From positions 5,101,501 to 5,165,500 of the forward strand of contig OW203985.1 of the NCBI GenBank assembly GCA_934047225.1: a DNA stretch of 64,000 nucleotides. Reading direction: 5' to 3'. The position numbers and the translations under genes were made by a program. Positions 10,529-20,723 of this stretch are shown here, one piece after another (the stretch's first letter is position 1; each line of letters opens with the position of its first letter). The DNA comes from Ypsolopha sequella (lineage: Eukaryota > Arthropoda > Insecta > Lepidoptera > Ypsolophidae). The notes under the pieces are model-generated. The model did no database searches, was not told the origin of the DNA, and saw only the letters and a list, made by a program, of their open reading frames with translations.

Positions 10529-11087
10529 TAGGGCCACTGAGTGATGGCACTTATGACAGCTGCATTTAGTGATGAGGTACATTTCAAATTTCGGTTAAAA
10601 ATAAAAATCAAGTGTGAGTTTCCTCAATATTAGACACGTCATTCAACATTTAACATAATGATACAAAAGGAAAATGCGCCAAAACCAGTGACGTAGCTAT
10701 CGGAGGGCGTAGCTATAGGGAGGGAGGGCCCCGCGGCCCCCAAGAGATGTTTAAATATCTAAATCGAAAAAAGTATTTTACTATCATTTATTTTCGTTTA
10801 GTTTAATTTCGTCATTGTTTTGTTTTTAATTAAATATTATTGCGTAACTTTGCGACCTCAAACACGACCTATAAAAAATGAGAAACTTTTAAAAAAAAAA
10901 TCTTTGTTTCTATACGAATTCTATTGCACAATAAAGCAACATTCAAATCGAAAAATAATAACCGAAACAAGAAGTACATCACTATCAACAATGAAGTATT
11001 ACATTTTTTAATTCACACTTGCTTATAAATAATTACGATACTTTGTAGGCATTTAAACGTCATAGGCGCCATCACTCAGTGGCTCTA
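10529..11087. mobile_element. MITE with TAGGGCCACTGAGTGATGGC ends
   Basis: The inverted ends TAGGGCCACTGAGTGATGGC at 10529 and GCCATCACTCAGTGGCTCTA at 11087 enclose 559 bp. The interior contains a GC-rich patch (10685-10745, with a GTGACGTAGCTATCGG motif) that may be a further small insertion. No transposase frame was seen. Confidence 0.75.
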
Positions 11088-11490
11088 CTGTAGTAATTTA
11101 CGTATACATTTTACAATTCAAAAAGTTGATATGATAGGTATTTTTAGCAGGAAAGGTTTCTGCTAGAGTAACGCTTACCTTGACGTCCAGATATTCTTTG
11201 GTGCTTCATTCAAAATATTTTCATCGGACTCTATTTCTTCGCTTGAGCGAATCAATAAATAGCAGTCCAATAAAATACCAATAAAATTTTCACGTTTCGT
11301 TAGCTATATTTTTTTTTGCATTACCTCATTTGTGTGCAGCCAGTAACTTTTAATAAAATCTCTTTGCACATTGAAATTGCTGATTAGTACACGTAACAAA
11401 ACCTCATTCCATATTCAAATAGCAGGTCAGTTATGGATCTCCATAGTGAAATTACCAGCGTGATAACACGAAAGATATGAATTTTTATGA

Positions 11491-12151
11491 TAATATTGCT
11501 GTCTGCTGACGGTTTGTTTTTATACTAATATTGCGGTCCGCTGATGGATTGTTTTTATACTAATATTGCTGTCCGCTGATGGGTTGTTTTTATACTAATA
11601 TTGCTGTCCGCTGATGGGTTGTTTTTATACTAATATTGCGGTCCGCTGATGAATTGTTTTTATACTAATATTGCTGTCCGCTGATGGGTTGTTTTTATAC
11701 TAATATTGCTGTCCGCTGATGGGTTGTTTTTATACTAATATTGCGGTCCGCTGATGAATTGTTTTTATACTAATATTGCTGTCCGCTGATGGGTTGTTTT
11801 TATACTAATATTGCTGTCCGCTGATGGGTTGTTTTTATACTAATATTGCGGTCCGCTGATGAATTGTTTTTATACTAATATTGCTGTCCGCTGATGAATT
11901 GTTTTTATACTAATATTGCTGTCCGCTGATGAATTGTTTTTATACTAATATTGCTGTCCGCTGATGGGTTGTTTTTATACTAATATTGCTGTCCGTTGAT
12001 GGGTTGTTTTTATACTAATATTGCGGTCCACTGATGGATTGTTTTTATACTAATATTGCTGTCCGCTGATGGGTTGTTTTTATACTAATATTGCTGTCCG
12101 CTGATGGGTTGTTTTTATACTAATATTGCTGTCCGCTGATGGGTTGTTTTT
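11491..12151. repeat. 35-bp minisatellite, 18 full units plus a partial unit, with 105-bp higher-order period
   Basis: The unit TAATATTGCTGTCCGCTGAT GGGTTGTTTTTATAC (35 bp, written in two parts) starts at 11491 and repeats at exactly 35-bp steps to 12121, without a single length change in 630 bp. Variants are ordered. A GCG unit is followed by two GCT units four times running (from 11526), then after two extra GCT units once more, giving a 105-bp trimer. The terminal unit breaks off at TTTTTCACC. The sequence lies in the 26-kb intron and has no coding potential. Confidence 0.97.
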
Positions 12152-12799
12152 CACCACTACTAGAACTTTGATTTATCTTTAATAAGGTTTTATATTATGA
12201 TTGTATTACACGCTTGTTAGAGAAAATGTAATTTACTTCTAAAGTTGTTAAAAATAATTCCCTGCGTAATTTCTTTTGAATGAGCCACAAACTTTTGTTC
12301 TATGACTTTTGCAAATGCATGATCTTTTATCGTATTCTCATACAAATTGACTATGAAATGAGAAAGTGTATTTTTTATTCGCCTTGTTTTTAAAGTTTTT
12401 CTACAGAATATGTGGTTTAATTTTTTGAGCACGTCGTTAAAACACCCGCTATAAAAAATTATCCATATTTAGGTCAGATTTGAACAGCTTCATAATAAAA
12501 TCTAAAGTTTATTAATTTTTACCCTTGGATTCTTTTTTACAACACAACTTTTTAAAACAGAATATTATTTAAAAGAAGGTTTATTTACAAGAACATTAAA
12601 AATTTGTTTTAATTACAATTTGATTTCAATCTCAAGAACAAAAAAACCACTTACAGAAGGTTTACTCCGCATAACTAGCGAAAACAAGCGCACGCACACA
12701 TAGACGCGTACGTACGACGATCTAGGAGATACTCGGGTGAATGCCAATACGAAATTATGCCGAGATCATCATACGTACGCGTGTACGTATTTTGTGTCT
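12152..12799. other. No recognisable gene
   Basis: AT-rich DNA, then an imperfect inverted pair near 12690-12790 (GCGTACGTACGACGATCT against AGATCATCATACGTACGC) that borders the LINE remnant. The 71-aa minus-strand open frame at 12217-12432 has no family signal. Confidence 0.4.
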
Positions 12800-13138
12800 C
12801 AAGCTAAAACAAGTGGAACAACTATGCGACCTGGGAATATTGATGGACAAGAATTTGAAATTCGCCAAACATATTGACAAGCTTGCGACGAAATGCTTTA
12901 AAACACTTGGTTTTGTTATACGTAATACTAAGCATTTCAAAAAACCATCTACCATGATTAAACTTTATAATGCCCTGGTCCGATCTCAGTTGGAATACTG
13001 TAGTACTGCCTGGAACCCTTACTATGAAGTGCATGCAAAGCGATTAGAGAGCGTTCAAAGTCGATTTCTTTACCATCTCTCGTACGGCGATCACAAAGCT
13101 AAGAAACTACCAAGCTATTCCTCGAGGCTAGCTCACTA
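12800..13138 (+). pseudogene. Jockey/R1-type LINE reverse transcriptase, thumb-region part 1
   Basis: The frame reads CDLGILMDKNLKFAKHIDKL, then a TLGFVIRNT motif, then LYNALVRSQLEYCSTAWNP, followed by the VQSRFLYHLS segment. These are standard landmarks of the C-terminal half of non-LTR retrotransposon polyproteins. The frame stays open until interrupted after LAHY at the TA at 13137-13138 by a transposon. It resumes at 14751 in the correct codon phase. The 5' part of the LINE (endonuclease and RT palm) is missing. Confidence 0.88.
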
Positions 13139-13226
13139 CAGTGCGCGCCAATCTTTTAGTCGCCTCTGAAGCTAGCCCCAAGAATCGACGCATTAGCCGT
13201 TTTACGGTGTCAGGGGGACGTTACAG

Positions 13227-14427
13227 CAGTGGCGTGCACAGAGTTTTTACACAGGGTATACATAAAAACCGGTCAAGTGCGAGTCAGACTCGCGTACCTA
13301 AGGTTCCGTATCGTGGATGAAAAATGTAATTTTGTTTTCGTGAATTTCTAAACTGCTATAATATTCCTGTAATCTTTACGTAAGCACATATTACCATGAT
13401 TTTTTTTTATTTTTCGATCAACCAATTTTAGAGATAAGTTGAGGGACATCAATTTTTTTTGTAGTTTTTCGAGGATTTCCCAAAATAGAGGCAAGTAAAT
13501 ATAGCTAAGCTGTATATGTATTTGTATGCGCATTTGTAACCGGCATCGTTCCAAACAGTTTGGTTATTTGAACATAACAAGCAGGAGAAACAAAACAGTC
13601 GATTAGTATGTTTACAACCTGTCAGCCAGTTAAATGTTTCATATTGTTTTGGATTGAATTTTCTAGTTGCTTTACCTTTTATTTGAATCCGGTACGAAGC
13701 GGCTTTTCTCGATTACTTACTTCATTTTTTTTCAGCAACACACAGTTTTGAAAACGTACCATTTCTTAATTTTTGCACACACACATTCCCAGCACAACTT
13801 TCACAGTAGTTACAGTAGCAATTTTTAGACCCAATTTTATTTTATTTATACTGCTTGTCATCAATTTGCGTAACGAACGAACGAAAAACAATAATGGATG
13901 GCGCCGGCTCAGCTGCTAAGACGGCTTCGTAAGACTTCGGTAATTTTCGGTGAATGTCGTAAAACTAAAAAGCCGTCGGCTTTTTGCAGATTTTTCGCAT
14001 ACATCTCGCACGCAAACAAGCAAAAGCTTTTGCATTTGTGTGCCATGTTCTTACAGTAACGCACACAACAAAGATACTGTTGGAATAATGACCCACACAT
14101 ATAAGCCGGTACTGGCCGGTAGCCACGATTCCGCGATGGCTGGTCCGAAATTGAATTACAACGAATCATAAGCCATTCACTTCATAGTCTTTCGATTTTA
14201 GCGATGTAATTCTATTTCGGAATGCTCGAGCATAGATACTTTATCTATGGCTCGAGTGAGCGAGCGAATCGCAGCTGTGAACTGAGACTCGCAGTTCCCG
14301 CTAATGACAATAGATGGCGGTCGGTGTGGCTACACTTTTTTTTTACGATATGCGTAATAATGCGTAAATGATGTGTATTTGTCAGGGTAGACAGTGTCTT
14401 TTTGTCTGTATGGACTGCACGCCACTG
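13227..14427. mobile_element. Non-autonomous hAT transposon with perfect 8-bp target duplication
   Basis: The ends are CAGTGGCGTGCA (left) and TGCACGCCACTG (right), 12-bp inverted repeats flanked on both sides by CGTTACAG (13219-13226 and 14428-14435). An 8-bp duplication and CAGTG-type ends define the hAT superfamily. The 1201-bp interior lacks a recognisable hAT transposase. It carries a GGCCAAGTG-type fragment at 13263-13540 and GC-richer sequence at 13890-14330. The several open frames there are incidental. Confidence 0.93.
13263..13540 (+). mobile_element. GGCCAAGTG-type element fragment inside the hAT
   Basis: Starts AAAAACCGGTCAAGTGCGAG and follows the copy at 9037-9310 block by block (ATTCCTGTAATCTTTACGTA, GAGATAAG, GAGGGACAT) before diverging. 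It is the innermost layer of the nest. Confidence 0.75.
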
Positions 14428-14515
14428 CGTTACAGGAGCGAGGGCGCGGAGCACACCCGCCTGCATGCCGCACCACACCCCCCGCTCGCCGTTCGGCAGG
14501 TGTCAACACTATGCG

Positions 14516-14702
14516 TTACAGGGTCAGTGCACAAGTCAGTAGTGCCGGCGCCGACACTGACTTCAAAATATTCGTGTGCGAATATTCAAGTCAGCGCTGA
14601 CTTCAAGCCACTGTACTGACTTCAAATCAGTTTACACAGGGTTTTTTTCGGGTCAGCACTGACTTGCCTCGAATTTGTAGTCAGTTACTGACCCTGTGTA
14701 AA
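14516..14702. mobile_element. Short MITE with ACAGGGTCAGT ends
   Basis: Inverted ends TTACAGGGTCAGT (left) and ACTGACCCTGTGTAA (right) enclose several copies of GACTTCAA/GTCAGT motifs in both orientations. About 187 bp with no coding sequence. It lies within the TA-target transposon, outside the hAT. Confidence 0.65.
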
Positions 14703-14750
14703 TCAGCCTTAACTCAATCAGAGGCGACTAAAAGATTGGCGCGCACTATA

Positions 14751-14890
14751 CCGAATGTGCCCTTTAGCTGATCGCAGAAAGGTCCACGACTTAGCTTTTC
14801 TACATAAGTTAGACAACGGTGCACTTGACTGCCCAGATCTCTTAAGGCTGCGCCGAGCGTAGAACGATTAGACACCTCGCTTGTTCTCTC
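14751..14890 (+). pseudogene. Same LINE reverse transcriptase, part 2
   Basis: The frame reads RMCPLADRRKVHDLAFLHKL and then DNGALDCPDLL, the usual continuation of the LINE C-terminus after a LAHY-type motif. It continues the codon broken at 13138. Stop codons follow after 14860, so the element is dead independently of the insertion. Confidence 0.85.
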
Positions 14891-15482
14891 GTGGTCAATC
14901 TTTATCGTGGTCGCATTTATTGAATTTAACAGAAAAAAATCATATTTAATTTTATTACAAAATTTTAAAAATGTGAAACGGCCCTATTGTATTTTATAAC
15001 ATTTGTAATTGTCTTGAATTGTGGTTGAGACAAAATTCGACAGTTAAGAGGATATACCGTGGCGAAATCAGTGTTTGATGGGCGTGGTTTCACGCTCGCC
15101 GCGAGCAGAGAATATAAAGTATTACAGCGAGTCAGCGCGACAAACCGCAGCTGCAGGAGTATTGCCGTTGCAATATTCCACAATTTCCACATAACATACT
15201 AAATAACTAATCAATTCAAAAATAAATATTATATTATTAAATACAAATAAATTTAATTATCATACAGATACAGTTATCGAGTTTTCACTGTATTTTGAAA
15301 TTTTAGAACAGAAGCAGTGGAGTCGCTATTATGGTTTTATTTTCAAAAATATTGACCACAAAAAATAAGTTTTCGTAATGATAAGCTAATCGTTGGTATA
15401 GGAGCCCAGAGAATTTTTTACACGTCATTTTCAGGATAAATTGTAAAAAGAAAAGGACAATGGTTCTTTTAAAATATTTTAA
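14891..15482. other. No recognisable gene
   Basis: AT-rich DNA with a locally GC-rich patch at 15055-15180. No coding or repeat assignment was possible. Confidence 0.4.
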
Positions 15483-15945
15483 TCAGAAGAATTCAAAATC
15501 AACCACGTGGTTTACAATCTCCTCATTATTTTCTACTAATACGGCCTTTGGTCGCGAGTTTGTCTCTGGATAATTATTTTTTGGAGGGGCTTTCGGACAC
15601 ATGTTTTCTTTATCCTGTTCTTTCACATATTCTGGATCACGAATTTGTAAATTTAGTCTGTGTCTGGGATCAACCAGTTCTGGTAAAAGACAATCATTGA
15701 AAAACGAAAGTAAATGTGGCTCCATTCTTTCATGCCAAGATAATAATTGGTCATGCTTTAGTATAATTTCGGTTTTTATCTGATTATTTCCGTACCATAC
15801 GGCCAATGCACATTTTCCTTTTTGACAAATATATAATTGGCCTTGAGCTTGAATAAACCAATCAGATTTTTGGTTTACTTCTATCTGTCCAGTTTTCTTA
15901 TTTTTACGCCAAGAATGCATCTTTATGAATTCATTTGAATACATT
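15483..15945 (-). pseudogene. YqaJ-type exonuclease/recombinase fold, C-terminal exon
   Basis: A 153-aa open frame on the minus strand follows a good acceptor (TTTTGTTACAG at 15946) and ends at TGA 15483. Its middle, from DWFIQAQGQLYICQKGKCAL, through a WHERMEPHLLSFF segment and CLLPELVDPR, to LQIRDPEYV, follows the C-terminal half of the YqaJ-like viral recombinase/alkaline exonuclease family. That half carries the Q-x-Q-G-Q-L motif. These enzymes are phage- and transposon-associated DNA nucleases that also occur in insect multi-exon genes. The catalytic N-terminal part of the domain was not found, so this may be the last exon of an incomplete gene or a fragment. The tail is charged and lysine-rich. 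A host or mobile origin cannot be told apart here. Confidence 0.7.
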
Positions 15946-16021
15946 CTGTAACAAAAGTGAATATTGTAAACAAAAAGCTAAAAATATATTTACTTTTAAA
16001 TATTTTGTCTTTATTTATTCA

Positions 16022-16131
16022 TAAACTCACGAAACTCACAATCTTCGATGCCTATTTCGTATGGATGTTCTTGTTCATCATCATGAGTATGATCTTCTTA
16101 ATGTCTGCGCTTCTTAGTCACATCCTTAGGT
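16022..16131 (-). pseudogene. Possible exon remnant, acidic C-terminus
   Basis: After a strong acceptor (TCTTTTTATTCTAG), the minus frame reads PKDVTKKRRH, a stop (TAA), then EDHTHDDEQEHPYEIGIEDC and a short EFREFMNK tail before TAA. The composition looks coding, but the internal stop suggests decay. It lies between the YqaJ exon and the two upstream candidate exons, and its relation to them is uncertain. Confidence 0.35.
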
Positions 16132-16199
16132 CTAGAATAAAAAGACAATATTATACGAATGTGACAGTGGAATACACGTAAGCAGACACAACCGGTATT

Positions 16200-17082
16200 T
16201 GCCGTATGGGCAGAGTTTGCTGGGTAGCTGGGCTGCAGAGTTTATTCAAACAAAAGATTATCACATTTCACACAATTCACAGTTACATTTTCAACATTGT
16301 TGATAAAAGACTAAAAAATGACATAAACATATATATATATATATATTATTTCATTACCCCAATTCCAAGGTTTAAAATTATATTGAAAAGAGGCAAATTT
16401 GGGATAGTACCCCCTTAATAGAAATATATTAGTACTTAGTATTAAAATTATTTATAAACAGAATATTTTACTTTTTTACTTTGATATTATATTACTTGGA
16501 CATTTTGATACATGTGATGCTAGATTATTATTGTTTAGATAAAATTTTTTGACATCTGTATTGAATTTATTCACTTTTTAAATTATTTATCCTCTTTTAC
16601 TTTTTATTGTTTTAGATTGCAATTGTTTGTGTTAACTACATTGAGAAGTATAACTGGCGGTTATAAATAAATATAGGCTCGTCTCTTACAAGAGTATACG
16701 AACAAAGGTACCTTGATTTTTTTTTCCAGAATAGCTCTTGTTATTGTTATTAATCTCACGAAATTTCAGTTACCGGAAATCGATAGTTTCCTCAAAAAAA
16801 ATGTTCAAGTTTCGTAAAATAACCTCAAAAATTGTCTTAAGGTGCAATTTTAATTGATTTTATGACTTGATATTTTTTTTTTGGTTGTGTTCCGAAACTG
16901 CTGTGAGTTATGCATTAAAATTGACGTAATTTAATTTTTTTGTTGTTATAGTATAAAACCAATGCAGGCATTTTTTTCTTTGTGATTTCATTCAAAGTTT
17001 ATAAAGTTTATGCATGTCTTTTATTTAGCTTACCTAATAGGTTGCCTTTTTGTTGTATTTATGCTGATTAGTGATTTAATAG
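16200..17082. other. No recognisable gene
   Basis: AT-rich sequence with a short (AT)n run at 16328-16348. Searched for missing YqaJ core exons on the minus strand without success. Confidence 0.4.
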
Positions 17083-17189
17083 AAAAAATAGGTTGAATCT
17101 GTTGCAAAACCGAATCAGAGCACCTGACTCTATGCAAAAAATAGGTTGAATCTGTTCCAAAACAGAATCAGAGCACCCTGAATCTATAC
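17083..17189. repeat. 53-bp tandem duplication
   Basis: AATAGGTTGAATCTGTTGCA...CAGAGCACC occurs twice head to tail (17083-17135 and 17136-17189), differing at several positions. Confidence 0.85.
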
Positions 17190-17237
17190 AGTCTTGTGGG
17201 TACTACCCCTAGAGTGTATATAAAAAGCCATAGGCGT

Positions 17238-17399
17238 GGAGGAAGGGCAGCCCTCGCCTGCCGTGACAAAGCATAGGCACCCGTGCGAGCCGCAGAGGCT
17301 GAGGCTGGTCGCCGAAGGCGACCAACAAGCCGAAGCTCCGAAGGTGAGCATGGGTGACTGTGCTTTGTTACGCAAGGGCGAAGGGGCTGCACTTTCCGC
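17238..17399. repeat. GC-rich inverted repeat (about 160 bp)
   Basis: Imperfect arms of about 75 bp (left GTGACAAAGCATAGGCACC, right GGTGACTGTGCTTTGTTACG) meet at a perfect GGTCGCC-GAA-GGCGACC hairpin at 17307-17323. Base composition is far richer in GC than the flanks, marking an inserted element or transferred DNA. Overlapping open frames on both strands are by-products of the GC content. Confidence 0.8.
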
Positions 17400-17424
17400 A
17401 ACGCCCAAGCAATTGCAAAAGTAA

Positions 17425-17805
17425 TTTTGGGTCTTTAAAGTTAAAGAGACAAAAAAGTGAGGTTTTGTTTTGATTTATTTTTTTTAAACTATTTTCATTT
17501 CCCCCCCCCCCTCCCACTATACGTACACTTAATATTCGAGTTATTTTATTCTACCTAAAATAACATAGAAATTTTTAATTTTGAAAAAGGAATTATACCC
17601 CCCCCTCCCCCTCTAAACATATACATAGATAAATATACTTATATAAGAGTCCTTCCTAAACATATCTTATGTCTCATGTCTTATACCATCACCGGGTCCC
17701 TGAAAAACATAACCCTCCCTCGGGCGGGCGGTCGGATAAATGACGAATTCAAGTAAACAAATAAACTTTTTGTTTGAAACAAATTTTTGGTTACAAAATG
17801 CTCAC
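17425..17805. other. Homopolymer-rich spacer
   Basis: Contains C-runs at about 17502-17513 and 17599-17611 and otherwise AT-rich DNA. Confidence 0.5.
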
Positions 17806-17965
17806 CTTTCTTGATTTTGCTCGAAGTCGGTAGATGCATAATATGCCAGACAAGCCATTTTTGTCTGGAGATAGTAGTAGTAACTCCTGTCCTATAATTT
17901 TACAAGAATAATCTGTCCCTGAGTCTGATATTAATACATCATCAACTGATAAAGATCGATTAGAC
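17806..17965 (-). CDS. Candidate internal exon of an unrecognised gene
   Basis: Bounded by consensus splice sites on the minus strand (acceptor TATTTTTATAG, donor AGAAAG/GTGAG). The single open phase reads SNRSLSVDDVLISDSGTDYS and continues through an ELLLLSPDKNGL stretch. It starts in phase 2 and exactly completes the Gly codon opened by the exon at 18232-18417, giving about 115 codons without a stop across the junction. No domain was recognised. It lies upstream of the YqaJ-like exon on the same strand, but the phases do not join directly (this exon ends in phase 0), so at least one exon would be missing between them. Confidence 0.5.
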
Positions 17966-18231
17966 CTATAAAAATATAAAGAAAATGTGACAATGATAAT
18001 GGTGAAAAAATAGATTTGGTATAATGAAATATATATGATGCATCATTTAAAAAAATTTAAATATTGGACATATTTCAATTTTTTATACTAGGTACGTAAT
18101 ATATATTTGTAGCTATTTTATCCAAATTTGTTTTGAGAAGAAAGAAAAAATAACAAATTACTACACTTAAATATTTCTAACATCATATTTTACTTAAAAT
18201 TATAATATTCATTACATTTTGAAACCCTTAC

Positions 18232-18417
18232 CCTCTTTTTGGAATCGACTGGGTGTTTAAAATTCTCTGCTCGTTTAAATTAAATATCATCAATGACGAC
18301 TCCATAACTTTGCTTTGTTCTGTTGCTCCCGAACCACTTGCACTGTCATTGAACGTCTGTGCTGATGGGTTTATATAATCTATCTTATTTTCATGGTTAT
18401 GTAAACATCTTTTAGCC
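18232..18417 (-). CDS. Candidate internal exon of the same unrecognised gene
   Basis: The minus-strand acceptor GTGATATTTTTCAG and donor AAAGAGG/GTAAGG bound a 186-bp open segment reading AKRCLHNHENKIDYINPSAQ, later SASGSGATEQSK and LNEQRILNTQSIPKR. The low-complexity Ser/Gly/Ala stretch suggests a linker. It joins the exon at 17806-17965 in phase. The upstream partner exon was not found up to 19.5 kb. Confidence 0.5.
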
Positions 18418-19489
18418 CTGAAAAATATCACATAATATATAAGTAAAGCGTTTTACAGATACTACACTAGATTCCAGAAAAGTCCGTCCTTGCAAGTTGA
18501 CATGTAACACATAAAAATCATATGTAGGTACTCACATGATTTTTGCGACCATGTCGTGACCTCTAGCTTGCATGTACTTCTTATATTTTTTTTACGTATG
18601 ATTGTTCTGTTTTTATTTATTCCCCATTTTGGGGTATTGTTTTACGATTACGATTTATATCAGTAAACAACAATCAGTTTTAACCCTAAAACGAATCTTA
18701 ACGAGATAAAAACTATAATGCAATAATGAATATTAACTTAGCAATAGATTATGATTGATAACAAACTTAAAATTTGTGGAAACGGGGAAAAACAAAGAGG
18801 ATCAAACGCAGCACAGGTCCTTCTCACGGTAGAGCTCAGCGAGCACTGAAGAAAGTGAACGAGTGTGACAGCGCTATAGCCCGAACGTACAGAGCAGCAG
18901 TAGCACACGCGATAACAATAGTGCGCGCAAATCTCGACCTTACCGTCACTTGACGCGCAATTCATGTAAAAAATCGTAAAAAAATAACTAGAGTACCCAA
19001 CTGAAAAATGATAACAGGTAATTTAAAATAAAACGTTTCACATTCAGAGAAAAATCGTGGTTAGGATACGTTGAACCATTGAGGAGTAAAATTAAAAAAA
19101 GGGAAATATAAGACGTTACTTTGGAATTATTTTCTATCGAGAAAATTTTATCCAATTGCGTTTTCCATAACACATAATTTGAAGAATATGCCCAAGATTA
19201 ATATAGTCTGAAACCAGATCTTTATATATTGTAGTTGTGTCATAAAATGAAATGAAAAACCCACTCCGATGTCGGTATATCCCCTTAAGTGATTGAAATG
19301 ACTAAAACCCCAATGCCTTTTTTAGATTTTGGGCCTACTTTAGATAGATTTGTTTCTTACACCATAAGTTATTTTTAATATTCGCTGCGGCGGAAGTGTA
19401 GAAACATTCTCTGTGATAATAAATATATATTTTATTTATTTATCATTGAAATATTATTCAATAAATCAATTTAACAGTGACTGTCGTTT
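18418..19489. other. No recognisable gene
   Basis: Includes a GC-richer patch at 18805-18965 that could be a promoter or first exon of the minus-strand gene, but no start codon in a convincing frame was found. Confidence 0.35.
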
Positions 19490-20043
19490 TGGATTATTTT
19501 GCTCGACGCCCTCTTAAGTAAGCTGTCATTTAATACCCCTAAAAGGCTACCAAGATCCAACTACATTCTTTTTAATATACCCTTTGCTAAGACTAACCTA
19601 GGTACCAACGCTCCTTTAACGAGATCTTGCCGCCAGTATAATGCTATTTCCAAATACGCCAAAGCAGATATTGATATTTTCTCCGGGCTCAACACCTTCA
19701 AGTCCTCTGTCAGTAAATACTCGTACTTAGCCAAAGAAACTACACACACAAATAAACACAAAGCATAAAATAAGTAGGTACCTATCCTGTTATTTTTAAA
19801 AAATATCTTCGCACAGAATTTGCTAACCTAGTTTTAATTTCATATTTTATAGAATACATACGAGTAGTAAATGCTCCTATTAGTATAAGAATTTTTCATA
19901 ATTGTCTTAACTGGTGCATGATATGGATGCCTTTAATTAAGAAAACAAATAGCTTTATAAATTTTAAGATTATTCAATTTAAGTAAGTTTATTGTTTTTG
20001 TTGGTGGTGTTCCTAAATAAATAAATAAATAAAAAATAAAAAA
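19490..20043 (+). pseudogene. LINE reverse transcriptase C-terminus with (AAAT)n tail
   Basis: A plus-strand 89-aa frame contains LPRSNYILFNIPFAKTNLGT, NAPLTRSCRQYNAISKYA and IFSGLNTFKSSV. This is the usual end of Jockey/R1-like polyproteins (N-Y-x-x-N-x-P-x-x-R-x-C-x-x-Y-N). A 3' UTR follows and then AAATAAATAAATAAATAAAA at 20017-20040, the target-primed tail. 5'-truncated, non-functional. Confidence 0.8.
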
Positions 20044-20723
20044 CATTTTTGATTACTAATTTCCTCGTCGTAGATTATTATTTTTTTCAAATTCTAAAGT
20101 TGTAGCTACAATCACATTGTTGCTTATTAGTAATTTTGTAATTTGTAGGCATAATTATTTCGATGTTTGTAGGTAACCAGATTTTATTGGGTTTACTAAC
20201 TTTATGAGTGAACTCAGCATGCCTTTAGGTCATGGTCGCCAACCTTGCAGAACTAAACCTATCTACAATAAGTATTGTAGCAACGACAGCGTCTTCTATT
20301 TAGAATGAGCAAGGCGTAAAATCACATTTCGCCCTAGTGAGCGTTCAGTACGTGCATTACACATACCGAGGAGGTATTGATTGCAAGTTTGTAATGCACT
20401 CTAAGTAACGTATAATTCCCGGCGCGGCGTAAAACTTATAGAGTAGACGGACAAGTAGCCGCGGGAGCGATGGTGGACACAGCGGTTAATGTGCAGTCCA
20501 AAACTAGATGGCGCTGCTTGCATTTATATCACGATATCGTTTTGTATCTCTGAAACACGTATAAAAGCGTTTCTGAAATACGCCAACAGGTCCTCTTTTT
20601 CATTTTGTTAATTTTTGACGAGCGAGGAGAGCTTTTCCTGTCCTCTCTGAATTTATACAGAAAGTTTGAATTTTGAACTAACTAACCTCTCATTATAATT
20701 ATTTTACAACCGTCACATTCTTA
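20044..20723. other. No recognisable gene
   Basis: A patch at 20305-20335 (AAGGCGTAAAATCACATTTCGCCCT) resembles 57222-57250 near a SINE. Otherwise unassigned. Confidence 0.4.

Larger units (their letters stand above)
13139..14748. mobile_element. TA-target DNA transposon inserted in the LINE
   Basis: The terminal inverted repeats are 30 bp or more: CAGTGCGCGCCAATCTTTTA... on the left and its complement ending ...GGCGCGCACTA on the right, differing at the outermost base. TA is duplicated at 13137-13138 and 14749-14750. Removing one TA plus the element restores CAC-TAC-CGA in the LINE frame, so the borders are firm. A TA target indicates Tc1/mariner-type mobilisation. No transposase is visible, so it was non-autonomous. 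It was itself invaded by a hAT element (13227-14427) and another inverted-repeat element (14516-14702). Confidence 0.9.

Noticed and set aside
13909..14619. Several open frames on both strands
   Set aside because: All lie in the non-autonomous hAT and its GC-richer interior. No transposase motif and no codon signal.
17168..17424. Three overlapping GC-rich open frames
   Set aside because: They span an inverted repeat, and open frames on both strands follow from its composition.
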